Of a stretch of DNA of 64,000 bases, positions 52,885 to 61,299 are shown one piece after another. The position numbers were made by a program, and so were the translations under genes. Every line of letters starts with the position of its first letter. Within the stretch, counting starts at the first letter, position 1. The notes under the pieces are model-generated. The model worked only from the letters and a program-made list of their open reading frames with translations, was not told where the DNA came from and ran no database searches. Origin of the DNA: VXYK01 sp965221585 (GTDB lineage: Bacteria; Actinomycetota; Acidimicrobiia; Acidimicrobiales; Aldehydirespiratoraceae); NCBI GenBank assembly GCA_965221585.1, contig OZ244898.1:2232001-2296000 (forward strand), given 5' to 3'.

Positions 52885-53435
52885 GCTCCGGACTCCTCGA
52901 TGTAGGCGCCGATCACGTTCTCGATCTGGGCGCGGGTCACTCCCCCGATCAGTTTGTCGACGACCTCGCCGTTGTCGGCCACAATGACACTCTCTGGGAC
53001 CAGCGCCACGCCGTAGGCCACAGCAATCGAGCCTGTGTCATGCGCAATAACGGGCCAGTCTCCTCCGTTGGCCTCAAAGAACCCGGCCACGTTGGAGGCA
53101 CTGTCGTCGAAGGCCACCGACACGACCTCGGCGAATCCGCTCGGCGCGTAGGCCTCGTGGAAACTGACCAGCTCCGGGTGCTCACGGATGCAGGGCACGC
53201 ACGTCGTCGAGAAGAAGTTGACCACAACGAAACGGCCGCGTTGATCGTCGAGATCGAACACGTCGCCGTCCAGCGTCTCACCGACTATCGACGGTGCCAA
53301 TCCGCCCGCGGCGACCACGCCGGTATCACGATTCGGCCCCCGCTCGCGTGTCGCGAACAACAGGAGCAGCAACGCCAGCACCACGGCGACAGGCGTGACG
53401 ATCCACACTGCGCGCCTCGGTGTGGAAGGAGTCAC
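52881..53435 (-). CDS. ccmG: TlpA/CcmG-type membrane-anchored thioredoxin
   Basis: 184 aa. One N-terminal membrane helix (~10-28) and a thioredoxin fold outside the membrane. The redox motif is STTCVPCIREHPEL and the cis-Pro region LVPESVIVADNGEV. It supplies reducing power to CcmH or to apocytochrome (from context). Overlaps ccmF by 4 bases. Confidence 0.88.
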   Translation of the reverse strand: MTPSTPRRAVWIVTPVAVVLALLLLLFATRERGPNRDTGVVAAGGLAPSIVGETLDGDVFDLDDQRGRFVVVNFFSTTCVPCIREHPELVSFHEAYAPSGFAEVVSVAFDDSASNVAGFFEANGGDWPVIAHDTGSIAVAYGVALVPESVIVADNGEVVDKLIGGVTRAQIENVIGAYIEESGA

Positions 53436-55429
53436 GGTACGAGCTGCTCCTTACGCCGGGTCTCGCCGCCGACAGCGCTGTCGAGGCGGGCCGAGACAGG
53501 CGCTGTGGGCGAGCGGCGGTTGCCTGGCACAATCGCCAGCAGTGTGCCCGCGGCCATTACGAACCCGCCGATCCAGAGCCACATGATCAAAGGCTGAATC
53601 GTTACTCGCAGGAAGATTGTCTGACCGTCGTCGGACAACTCCGTGATCGACAGCGCTACATCGTCGGTAAACGTGGACCTGACCGAAGGAATGCCGATCA
53701 GCCGACCGGCAAAATCGTAGACAGCTATCGCCGGTTCATACACCTGAGCGCCGTCGATGCGAACTGCGGCCTGACGTTCCACCCTGTTGGGGAACTCGAC
53801 TACTTCAGTGCCCAGGAACGTGAAGGTGTGACCCGACAATTCCGCGGTCTGCCCGGGCGTCATCTCGAAGGTCTCCTGACGCACGTAGGCGTTGCTGGCG
53901 GCCAAGGCAACCGCGATCAGCACAACACCGAGATGCACGACCATGCCACCGTTGGTGCGGCCGATCAATCCACGCAAACCCTGGCGGCGCGTAGCCAGAA
54001 TGATCTGACGCAGCGCCGCTCCGCCAGCGAACCCCCCGAGCCCGAACGCCAGCAACGGCGCCCAACCACGGGCCCCGAACAACACACCCAGCAAGATCAC
54101 CCCGACTCCAGCCCAAGCCGGCCAGATGAGCCGCTCGCTCAAGACGCCAGCAGATGCCTTGCGCCACGGCAGCACCGGCGCCATGGCCATCAAGAAGAGC
54201 AGCACGAAACCGATCGGCATGGTCATCCGCTCGAAGTACGGGCTGCCGACCGTGAGCGTGCGCCCGTCGAAGGCCTCAACGATCAAGGGGAAGATCGTCC
54301 CCAGCAACACCACGAAGGCGAACGCCGCGAAGACGACGTTGTTCATCAGGAACGCGCCTTCCCGTGACAGCGGCGAATCGATCCGCCCCGGTGCTCGGAG
54401 TTCATCGCCGCGCCAGGCGATCAAACCCAACGAGACCACGACGATCAGCCCGAAGAAGGTGAGGAACCACGGCCCGATTCCCGACTCGACGAACGCATGC
54501 ACCGATTCGAGCACGCCCGAACGCGTGATGAACGTGCCGAGAATGGTCAGGGAGAAAGTCGCGATGACCAGCGACAGGTTCCAGACCCGCAGCATGCCCC
54601 TCCGCTCCTGCACCATCACCGAATGAATGAAAGCGGTGCCGGTGAGCCACGGAAGCAATGAGACGTTCTCCACGGGATCCCAACCCCAGTAACCGCCCCA
54701 ACCCAGAGTCTCGTAACTCCACCAGGCACCGAGCACCACTCCCAGCGTCAGAAAACCCCAGGCCATCACCGTCCAGCGCCGCGTGGCGAGCAGCCAGCCC
54801 TCTCCCACCCTGCCCGTCACCAAGGCACCCATCGCGAAGGCGAAGGGAACCGTGAACCCGACATAGCCGAGGTAGAGGATCGGCGGATGGAACGCCATCA
54901 GGATGTGGTTCTGCAGCAGCGGATTGGGGCCCGGCCCGTCGAATGGCTGACCGTTGGCGAAGGGTTGCGGGTCGAACGAGACGAACGGCCTCGCCGGTCC
55001 GACCATCAACAGGAAGAAGAACGCGCACACGACGAACAGGGTGAGCATCACCCAGGCCATCATCGGATCGTCGCCGCGGCCTCGGAACTTGATCACGACC
55101 GCCACGACGTACCCGCAGAGCACCAACGTCCACAGCAGGATCGAACCTTCCAACGCAGACCACAGGGTGGCGAAGTTGAACAGTGTAGGCGTGCGCGAGG
55201 ATCCGTTCTGAGCCACGAACGAGACCGTGAAGTCGCGGGTGATCAGGGCCCGCTCCATGACCGCGAAGGCTCCAGCTGCGGCGGCCATCATCACCCCGAC
55301 CAGCATTGCTGAGTCTCGCCACCAGGCGGGGCGCCGACCCAACAGACCGAGGACCACCACAGCAACACCGGCCAGCGCGGCGGCCGCACCCAATGCAACG
55401 AACAGTGCTCCCGCCGTCGCGTTGCTCAC
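53432..55429 (-). CDS. ccmF: Heme lyase CcmF
   Basis: 665 aa with ~15 membrane helices. Joins heme from CcmE to apocytochrome c. The WWD-type heme motif is GWGGYWGWDPVENVSLLPWL. Conserved His segments include LQNHILMAFHPPILYLGY and LPWLTGTAFIHSVMVQE. Overlaps ccmE by 4 bases. Confidence 0.95.
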   Translation of the reverse strand: MSNATAGALFVALGAAAALAGVAVVVLGLLGRRPAWWRDSAMLVGVMMAAAAGAFAVMERALITRDFTVSFVAQNGSSRTPTLFNFATLWSALEGSILLWTLVLCGYVVAVVIKFRGRGDDPMMAWVMLTLFVVCAFFFLLMVGPARPFVSFDPQPFANGQPFDGPGPNPLLQNHILMAFHPPILYLGYVGFTVPFAFAMGALVTGRVGEGWLLATRRWTVMAWGFLTLGVVLGAWWSYETLGWGGYWGWDPVENVSLLPWLTGTAFIHSVMVQERRGMLRVWNLSLVIATFSLTILGTFITRSGVLESVHAFVESGIGPWFLTFFGLIVVVSLGLIAWRGDELRAPGRIDSPLSREGAFLMNNVVFAAFAFVVLLGTIFPLIVEAFDGRTLTVGSPYFERMTMPIGFVLLFLMAMAPVLPWRKASAGVLSERLIWPAWAGVGVILLGVLFGARGWAPLLAFGLGGFAGGAALRQIILATRRQGLRGLIGRTNGGMVVHLGVVLIAVALAASNAYVRQETFEMTPGQTAELSGHTFTFLGTEVVEFPNRVERQAAVRIDGAQVYEPAIAVYDFAGRLIGIPSVRSTFTDDVALSITELSDDGQTIFLRVTIQPLIMWLWIGGFVMAAGTLLAIVPGNRRSPTAPVSARLDSAVGGETRRKEQLVP

Positions 55430-55971
55430 GCCTCGCAGACCACCTCGGCTGAATCCGCACCTGCTTCACTGAGGGTCAACCGTTCGTCGTACTCTTCGTC
55501 GTTGATGTAGTCGTTGTCGTGCTTGACGCGCATTCGATCCGACGAGAAGTGCCAGCCGTCGTTGGCGATGGGAGTGAACCCCTCGACGACCGGTGCGCGG
55601 GCGACCCAGGCGCCGTCGAGAACGACCGGCACGTCCGCCTGGAACAGCTCGGCAGGGTCGCCGTGATGCACGACGTCGATCGAGGCACCGCCGAAGGACA
55701 GGCTGAACGCGACGACTGGCGCGTCGCCGTCGAAACCCTCGACTATCGAACAACCGATCGGGGCGCCCTGCAGGGTGAAGCGCTTGGTACCGATATCGGC
55801 CCGTTCCTCCACAGCTTCGTCCGCGTTGTAGAAATACAGCGAATCCTCCAAGAGGTTGACAACCAGCACAGCCACGACCGCTGCCAGCGCCAGCGCAACA
55901 ACCACCCCGATCCACGGTGCCCTACGAGCCCGCAGCGGCCGCGGCGGTCGGGGAGTCAGCTCGCCGGTCAC
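55426..55971 (-). CDS. ccmE: Heme chaperone CcmE
   Basis: 181 aa. One N-terminal membrane helix (~20-41), then the OB-like fold (YFYNADEAVEERADIGTKRF, FQADVPVVLDGAW). The heme-binding motif is VKHDNDY (HxxxY), the classical His type; some Gram-positive and archaeal CcmE use Cys. Overlaps ccmD and ccmF by 4 bases each. Confidence 0.92.
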   Translation of the reverse strand: MTGELTPRPPRPLRARRAPWIGVVVALALAAVVAVLVVNLLEDSLYFYNADEAVEERADIGTKRFTLQGAPIGCSIVEGFDGDAPVVAFSLSFGGASIDVVHHGDPAELFQADVPVVLDGAWVARAPVVEGFTPIANDGWHFSSDRMRVKHDNDYINDEEYDERLTLSEAGADSAEVVCEA

Positions 55972-56165
55972 GAGCCCGTCTCAGTGTCGGAGGCCTCTGA
56001 ACCAGCGCTCAAATGGGCCTTGTCGTTGCTGGTCATCCAGCGACGTTGCCCCACCGGGACCGCGGCAGACAGCCTGCGACCCCGCAGCACCAAGCGGATC
56101 GCGTACAGCACTCCGCAACCGAGGCTGACACCCCAACCCACCAGCAGATATCCGAGATGAGTCAC
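55968..56165 (-). CDS. ccmD: CcmD-like small membrane protein
   Basis: 65 aa with one membrane helix (YLLVGWGVSLGCGVLYAIRL) and a basic stretch after it (RGRRLS), as in CcmD, which helps release holo-CcmE. Identified mainly by place and shape; the tail of ~25 residues is unusual. Overlaps both neighbours by 4 bases. Confidence 0.75.
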   Translation of the reverse strand: MTHLGYLLVGWGVSLGCGVLYAIRLVLRGRRLSAAVPVGQRRWMTSNDKAHLSAGSEASDTETGS

Positions 56166-56929
56166 AGGTTCGCCTCCTCGGCCGATTCTCCGATCGCCTC
56201 GGCACGGCGCTGGATCAGCGCCGCCTCCAGATCAATAGAGGAAAGCTGATGCTCGAGCCAACCTATCCGGAAGCGATGAATCATCGCCCAGACGAAGAAC
56301 AACGCCCAGACGACGACCCCGACGACAAGCGTGAACAGGGTCAGATCCTCGAGGTTGCCATCGGTCAAAGACGACTTCTGGTGCAGCGTGCGATTGGCCC
56401 ACCACTCCACGGATCGATTGATTATCGGCAGGTTCACAGCCGCCAACAGACCCACGACGCCCGCCCGGGTCGCCACCGCATTCTCATCACCGCCCGCCGC
56501 TCGCAGAGCCAGATAGCCGACCATAATCAAGAAGAGGATCAAGGTGGTGACCACCCTCACGTCGCCCCAGTCCCAATACGTGTTCCAGGTCGGACGACCC
56601 CAGACCGAGCCGGTGAACAGCATCAGACCGCAGAAGATCACACCGATCTCCGCAGCCGAGTGGGCCACGATGTCCCACCAGCGCGACCTCTTCCACAACC
56701 ACATCACAGAACCGACCGCGGTAGTCACAAAGGCTGCGTAGGTGAGGAAGGCCGAAGGAACGTGAACGAAGATCATCCGCACCGCATCGCGCTGCTCGTC
56801 ATCGGGCGGTGCACCGAAGAAACCGAGCAGGATCAGCGCCACAACTCCGACGAGCACGGCGAAACCCAACAGGCGCGTAGTTCGGCTGCCTGTGGTCGCC
56901 GCTTCAACACTCATGTCCTCCGCACTCAT
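56162..56929 (-). CDS. ccmC: Heme-handling protein CcmC
   Basis: 255 aa, six membrane helices. Loads heme on CcmE. The WWD-type motif is SVWGRPTWNTYWDWGDVR, with HVPSAFLTYAAF and SVEWWANRTLHQ carrying the two heme-binding His. ATG 56929 (GGAGG upstream) is chosen; ATG 56914 also has a ribosome site. It begins within the end of ccmB. Confidence 0.92.
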   Translation of the reverse strand: MSAEDMSVEAATTGSRTTRLLGFAVLVGVVALILLGFFGAPPDDEQRDAVRMIFVHVPSAFLTYAAFVTTAVGSVMWLWKRSRWWDIVAHSAAEIGVIFCGLMLFTGSVWGRPTWNTYWDWGDVRVVTTLILFLIMVGYLALRAAGGDENAVATRAGVVGLLAAVNLPIINRSVEWWANRTLHQKSSLTDGNLEDLTLFTLVVGVVVWALFFVWAMIHRFRIGWLEHQLSSIDLEAALIQRRAEAIGESAEEANL

Positions 56930-56945
56930 CGTGCCTCCATCGGGT

Positions 56946-57614
56946 TCATGCTTCCTCCAACAGCTGGCCGAAGGCCAGGGTTCCCAGCGCGGCATTCACG
57001 ACTCCGAAACCTCCGAGCAGCCCGAGCCACGCCCAGCCGTCGACAGCCAGGACGCCGAGCGCATCGTCGAACGCCCGCGAAGCTGCGATCAGCACCGGTG
57101 CAAGCACAGGCAGCAGCAGGATAGGCAACACAGTCTCCCGCGCCCTGACGCCGGCCACCAACGCGCCCAGAAGCGTTCCGCTGGCGGCAATCCCGATCGT
57201 CGCCACCGCGCAGGTCGCAACCAGCAAGGGCAGCGATTCGACCGTGGCACCGTAGAACACCAACACGCCGCCCACCATCAGGACCTCGACAGCGAGGATC
57301 TGCACCGCTACCGCGATGGTCTTGCCGAAGAACACCGCGGAGGGCTCGATACCGGCGAGCAGCAGGGCGCGTCGGGCGCCGTCGGAGGTCTCAATGGCGG
57401 TCGATCGCGCCACCGCAATGACGGTGACGAACAGCACGGTCAACCAGAACAAACCCGAAGTCGCGGCATTGAGCACCCCCCGGTTGGCGTCAAGAGCAAA
57501 CCCGAAGAGCACGAGAACCGTCAACGCGAAGGGCACGATCTGGCTCAACGTGACGCGCGAGCGCCATTCGATCCGAAGGTCCTTGTTGGCCACCAGCCAG
57601 ATGTCAGCGAGCAT
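56946..57614 (-). CDS. ccmB: CcmB, ABC transporter membrane subunit
   Basis: 222 aa, six membrane helices. With CcmA and CcmC it releases heme-loaded CcmE. RIEWRSRVTLSQIVPFALTV and LVLPILLLPVLAPVLIAAS-type segments are typical. ATG 57614 shares one base with the ccmA stop (TGATG). Confidence 0.9.
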   Translation of the reverse strand: MLADIWLVANKDLRIEWRSRVTLSQIVPFALTVLVLFGFALDANRGVLNAATSGLFWLTVLFVTVIAVARSTAIETSDGARRALLLAGIEPSAVFFGKTIAVAVQILAVEVLMVGGVLVFYGATVESLPLLVATCAVATIGIAASGTLLGALVAGVRARETVLPILLLPVLAPVLIAASRAFDDALGVLAVDGWAWLGLLGGFGVVNAALGTLAFGQLLEEA

Positions 57615-58342
57615 CAACTTCCCCGTCCGCCGGCCACACCGGTCACATCCGAAGCGACGACCCCCGAATCGGCCACATCCGCATCGATAGGGTCGCTGTC
57701 GACAACATCAGCGGTGATCGTTCCTCCAGCAACCGTGACACGGCGGGTCTTGAGCTCAAGCGTGCGGTCAAGCTCGTGCGACGCCACCAGGACAGTGGCC
57801 CCAGCCGCGGCCGCTTCGGAGACGAGCCCGTCGACAAGGTCTCGACCACCTTGATCGAGCCCCGCGTGAGGTTCATCGAGCAACCACAGTTCGGGGCGAC
57901 GAAGAGCCACGCCGGCCAGCGCTACCCGTCTCCGCTGACCCGCCGAAAGCCGTCCCACGACCACCTCATGCAGACGTGCAGGAACACCGAGACGATCAAG
58001 CGCCGGGCCCACCTCCGTGAGTTCGATCCGCGATGCCCTTGCCAAGAACTGGAGATTCTCGGTCACCGTCAAGTCATCGTAGAGGGCGGTGTCGTGACCC
58101 AGAAGACCCACCGAACGACGGACCGCAGCCCGAGACTTGCTCAGATCGTGGCCCAGCACCACTGAACGCCCGGAGTGGGGACGCAAAAGCCCTGCACACA
58201 GCCGTAACAGCGTCGATTTGCCGGCCCCGTTAGGGCCCTGAAGCAGCACGACCTCGGACGCGCCGACCTCAAGGTCGATTCCCGACAGGGCCGGAAAACG
58301 GCCGAGCAGCACGACCGCATCACGCAACGCAACGATGGACAC
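57614..58342 (-). CDS. ccmA: CcmA, ABC transporter ATPase
   Basis: 242 aa. Walker A LLQGPNGAGKSTLLRL, signature GRLSAGQRRRVALAG, Walker B LWLLDEPHAGLD and the switch His in ASHELDRT. The ~35-residue C-terminal tail rich in Asp and Val is not usual. First gene of the ccm operon; GTG 58342 has TAGCGT 6 bases upstream. Confidence 0.93.
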   Translation of the reverse strand: MSIVALRDAVVLLGRFPALSGIDLEVGASEVVLLQGPNGAGKSTLLRLCAGLLRPHSGRSVVLGHDLSKSRAAVRRSVGLLGHDTALYDDLTVTENLQFLARASRIELTEVGPALDRLGVPARLHEVVVGRLSAGQRRRVALAGVALRRPELWLLDEPHAGLDQGGRDLVDGLVSEAAAAGATVLVASHELDRTLELKTRRVTVAGGTITADVVDSDPIDADVADSGVVASDVTGVAGGRGS

Positions 58343-58348
58343 AACAAG

Positions 58349-58354
58349 ACGCTA
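58349..58354 (-). promoter_or_regulatory. Putative -10 of the ccm operon (leaderless ccmA)
   Basis: TAGCGT on the minus strand, 6 bases before GTG 58342. Confidence 0.45.
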
Positions 58355-58423
58355 CCGCCTGATACCGGCAGCGGTCGGGCCCGATACCCCGCACCCACAG
58401 TCCCGCACCCCCGCGCGAAGGCG

Positions 58424-58429
58424 TAGCCT
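58424..58429 (+). promoter_or_regulatory. Putative -10 for the septum formation lipoprotein (leaderless)
   Basis: TAGCCT, 7 bases before ATG 58437. Confidence 0.5.
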
Positions 58430-58436
58430 TCCGGCA

Positions 58437-59024
58437 ATGAGAGTCCTGCTTTGCATCGTGGCCGCCGCGGGTCTGCTCATGACCGCCTGCTCCAGCGACA
58501 CCGTGGAGCCGTTCGCATTGGAAGACCCCGCAGAGTTCGCGTCGGAGAGGCTCGACGCCAGCGAAGCAGAACCCCCCTCGCCCGAGGGGGACTTCGGGCA
58601 AGCAACGACAATTCCGACCCAGATACGCGGCTCGGTGATCAACCAGTTCTCGCTCAACGTCGGCGACTGCTTCAACCAACTGGAGAACCTCGCCGCCGGA
58701 CGATCCGCAGTCATCACCAGCCTCATCGACTGCGACCTGCCCCACGACCACCAGATCTACCACATCCTCACCTACCCGGCCCCGCACCCGTCGATCTATC
58801 CCGGCGACACGGTCATGAACTCCTTCGCCGTCCAGTCCTGCTACCGCGAGTTCGCACAGTGGGTGGGCAACGACTACGAGACATCGGAACTGGACATCGG
58901 CGTGATCACACCACCGCAACTGAATTTCGAGGACGACGCGTCCCGATACCGCTCGATCCACTGCTGGGTGGAACGATTCGACGGAGAACCGCTCGTCGGC
59001 GACGCCCATCAATCGGGCTGGTGA
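58437..59024 (+). CDS. Septum formation-family lipoprotein
   Basis: 195 aa. The signal LLCIVAAAGLLMTAC ends in a lipobox (MTAC), so Cys18 is probably lipidated. The mature part resembles the actinobacterial 'septum formation' domain: SLNVGDCFNQLE, LIDCDLPHDHQIYHIL, SCYREFAQWVGNDYE and HCWVERFDGEPLVGDA, with four conserved Cys (two probable disulfides). Its role in division is known only from naming. Divergent from ccmA over 94 bases. Confidence 0.8.
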   Translation: MRVLLCIVAAAGLLMTACSSDTVEPFALEDPAEFASERLDASEAEPPSPEGDFGQATTIPTQIRGSVINQFSLNVGDCFNQLENLAAGRSAVITSLIDCDLPHDHQIYHILTYPAPHPSIYPGDTVMNSFAVQSCYREFAQWVGNDYETSELDIGVITPPQLNFEDDASRYRSIHCWVERFDGEPLVGDAHQSGW

Positions 59025-59064
59025 GGTGCGGTCCGGCAGGGATCTCCAGCGAATCCGCAGCATG

Positions 59065-59070
59065 TATAAG
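59065..59070 (+). promoter_or_regulatory. Possible -10 for the DUF5317-like gene
   Basis: TATAAG preceded directly by TG (extended -10 style), 65 bases before ATG 59135. No clear -35. TAGGGT at 59089-59094 is another candidate. Confidence 0.3.
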
Positions 59071-59134
59071 TTGTGCATCCGACACGGCTAGGGTTGAACC
59101 ACCAAGCCGGTCGTACGCAGTCGGGAGGATGGAC

Positions 59135-60034
59135 ATGACAATTTGGATCCTGTTGTTGGCCCTGGTTTTTGGGCTTATAGCTGGTGTTGTCCGCCGAGGC
59201 GACTTCCCGACAATCCTCAATACCCGGATCTACCATCCGGAGTTCCTTGCCTCCTCGATCGTCTGCGCATTCGTCGTCAGCGCTACCGACATTGATTCAG
59301 ACGGCGTCATCGCTTTCGTCGCGCTGCTCGGCGCCTTCGCCTTCACGCTCATGAACCTCCATCTGGTCGGCATGGTCGTCGTCTCGATCGGGCTCGCCCT
59401 CAACCTGTTCGTCTTCATCCTCAACTTCGAGACGCCAGTCCGACCAAATGCCCTCGTGGAGGCGGAGATCGTCACGGCCGAGGAACTTGAGCGGGGGGTC
59501 AGCATCTCGGGGCATGTGGAGCTTGCCGACAGCGACACAGTGCTCGAAATCCTTGGCGACACCTTCCCGATCCGTCTGGGCGAGAAAGTCGTCTCGATAG
59601 GCGATCTGATCTTCCTGGTCGGCTTGGCCAACGTCACGGGCAACCTGATGCTCGGCAATCAACGGCGTCGGTACACCTACGGTCAGTTCTGGCAGGCCGA
59701 CGAGTCGGCGGAACCCGACATCGAGGGTGAAGAGGTTGAGATCCCCATCGAATTGGATCTTGAGACTCCAGAACCGGCAAGCGTCTACTCGGACCCGGCC
59801 ACCGCCTACTCGGACCCGGCCACGGACTATCCGGAGTCGGCCACGGTATACCCCGAGTCAGATACCAGCTATGGGGAGTCGACAACCGTCTACCCCGAGT
59901 CCTACGACGATTATGCAGAGTCCCCGACGGTCTATCCGCAGACGCCTCCGACCGCTCCGCAGCCCCCGCAACAAGAGGACCAGCAGGATCCAGAAGATCC
60001 ATGGTCCGAACCTCCATGGAACCCCACATCCTGA
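59135..60034 (+). CDS. Membrane protein with DUF5317-like region and Tyr-rich repeat tail
   Basis: 299 aa. About five hydrophobic helices (~1-190) resemble the actinobacterial DUF5317 family (ILLLALVFGLIAGVVRRGD, LGEKVVSIGDLIFLVG). A soluble insert (~108-145) lies before the last helices. Residues ~212-275 are repeats of 7-8 residues built on Tyr, Ser/Pro, Asp/Glu, Thr (VYSDPAT, AYSDPAT, VYPESDT), then a Pro/Gln-rich end. ATG 59135 has GGGAGG 6 bases upstream; ATG 59129 is too close to it. Function unknown. Confidence 0.72.
   Translation: MTIWILLLALVFGLIAGVVRRGDFPTILNTRIYHPEFLASSIVCAFVVSATDIDSDGVIAFVALLGAFAFTLMNLHLVGMVVVSIGLALNLFVFILNFETPVRPNALVEAEIVTAEELERGVSISGHVELADSDTVLEILGDTFPIRLGEKVVSIGDLIFLVGLANVTGNLMLGNQRRRYTYGQFWQADESAEPDIEGEEVEIPIELDLETPEPASVYSDPATAYSDPATDYPESATVYPESDTSYGESTTVYPESYDDYAESPTVYPQTPPTAPQPPQQEDQQDPEDPWSEPPWNPTS
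59770..59950 (+). repeat. Degenerate short coding repeat in the DUF5317-like tail
   Basis: Eight or so units of 21-24 bases encode Tyr-x-(Asp/Glu)-(Ser/Pro)-x-Thr motifs. Confidence 0.7.
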
Positions 60035-60058
60035 GACTCGACTGATCTAACGGCTCGG

Positions 60059-61240
60059 TCAGGGGCCACGGTCGAGCAGCAGGGCAAGTCCCGTCCAGGA
60101 TTGAGGGATCGCGCCGAGTCCAGTCCCGCTTTCACCGTCCCAATATTCGGCGAGGCCCGACCTCATTGCGCCGTCCATCGTGTGCTTACCGAGAAGTGCT
60201 GCGGTAGCCGAGGCCTCCCCTGAACCTCCACCCTCCGACCCTCCTCCCAGGGCCAACCAAAGCAGGTAGCTGAGTTGCGGCCAAACGGGCCCGCGCCAAT
60301 ACGCGGTCGGGTTGTAGCTCGGCTCTTGGACATGAACTCCACGGGGGCCGTAGCTGGCGCAATAGGCCTCCGGGTCCGCCAGTTCTTCGACAACCCGCCG
60401 CCGAGCGGACGCGCTGCGACTGACCAGCAACGGCAGCAGACCGTCCGCGGCCCGGATCCGTCCCGAACCGCCGCTGTTGGCGCCCGCGTCGACCCACGTG
60501 CACAGTTGCGGGTCGAACCGCTGATCCAACGCTTCAGCCAGCTCATCGGCAGCCGCAGCCAAATCTCGATCAGAAGTGACCGACGCCAACTCGACAGCAT
60601 TGAACGCCACCAGAGCATTGAACCCACACGACGCAACCCCGCAGCGAGGGTTCGACAGTGGTTCTCCGCTGTAGCCTCTCTCAACGTCTCTGAGCAGGTC
60701 GTTCTTGCGTCTGCGCCAGCGCTCTGGTTCGAATCGGCCCGGACCGGCCAGGTCGTCCCAGCGGGGCGAATCGTCGCAACCGGTCTCCCACGGATGCACC
60801 ACTTCGATCAATTCTGATCCACGGTCACGAACACGCCGTCGCAGCAGGAACTCAAGCCCCCTGCGGGCCCGGTCTGACAATTCCTCGGGGACGGCTACCC
60901 CCGCCCTGGCCAGTTCGGCGATCGCGTGCCCGTACATCGGCGGCTGGGTAATCGATGACATCCCTCGACGACCCCACAATTCAACGGAACGATCCGGATC
61001 CAGCTGATAACCCATGTGCGGCACGAACCCCGCGCCGTCGACGGTTGACAAAACCGACCGGAGCTCGAGTAGGGCGCGCTCATCGTCGCCCAGGGTGTGC
61101 CAGATCAGACTATGGAAACAGCTGTCCCACAACCACATCCAGGGGTAGGTGGTCGGGTTCGGGGCCGTGTAACCGACAGGCACCCAGGCCTGATCCATGA
61201 CCGACTCAACTGCCCGCCGAAGCTCTCGAGAGGTGTTCAA
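60059..61240 (-). CDS. Glycoside hydrolase with (alpha/alpha)6 barrel, GH63/MGH-like
   Basis: 393 aa. YPWMWLWDSCFHSLIWHT holds the catalytic-acid region with Asp, and YNPTAYWRGPVWPQLSYLLW near the end is the hallmark of GH63-type and mannosylglycerate hydrolase-type enzymes. It probably cleaves an alpha-linked gluco- or mannosyl compound in the cytoplasm (no signal peptide). The only codon giving the whole domain is TTG 61240; the start is uncertain. Divergent from a glycosyltransferase gene, which suggests linked glycan or osmolyte metabolism. Confidence 0.78.
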   Translation of the reverse strand: MNTSRELRRAVESVMDQAWVPVGYTAPNPTTYPWMWLWDSCFHSLIWHTLGDDERALLELRSVLSTVDGAGFVPHMGYQLDPDRSVELWGRRGMSSITQPPMYGHAIAELARAGVAVPEELSDRARRGLEFLLRRRVRDRGSELIEVVHPWETGCDDSPRWDDLAGPGRFEPERWRRRKNDLLRDVERGYSGEPLSNPRCGVASCGFNALVAFNAVELASVTSDRDLAAAADELAEALDQRFDPQLCTWVDAGANSGGSGRIRAADGLLPLLVSRSASARRRVVEELADPEAYCASYGPRGVHVQEPSYNPTAYWRGPVWPQLSYLLWLALGGGSEGGGSGEASATAALLGKHTMDGAMRSGLAEYWDGESGTGLGAIPQSWTGLALLLDRGP

Positions 61241-61299
61241 CTCAAATCGCTTTCGACAGCCGGGTGCGGATCATCGCCTGATCCGGCATCGTGTCGGGC

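Noticed and set aside
58451..59134. N-terminal extension of the DUF5317-like protein (527 codons in total)
   Set aside because: The extension lies out of frame over the septum formation lipoprotein and is Arg-rich shadow sequence; ATG 59135 has a good ribosome site.
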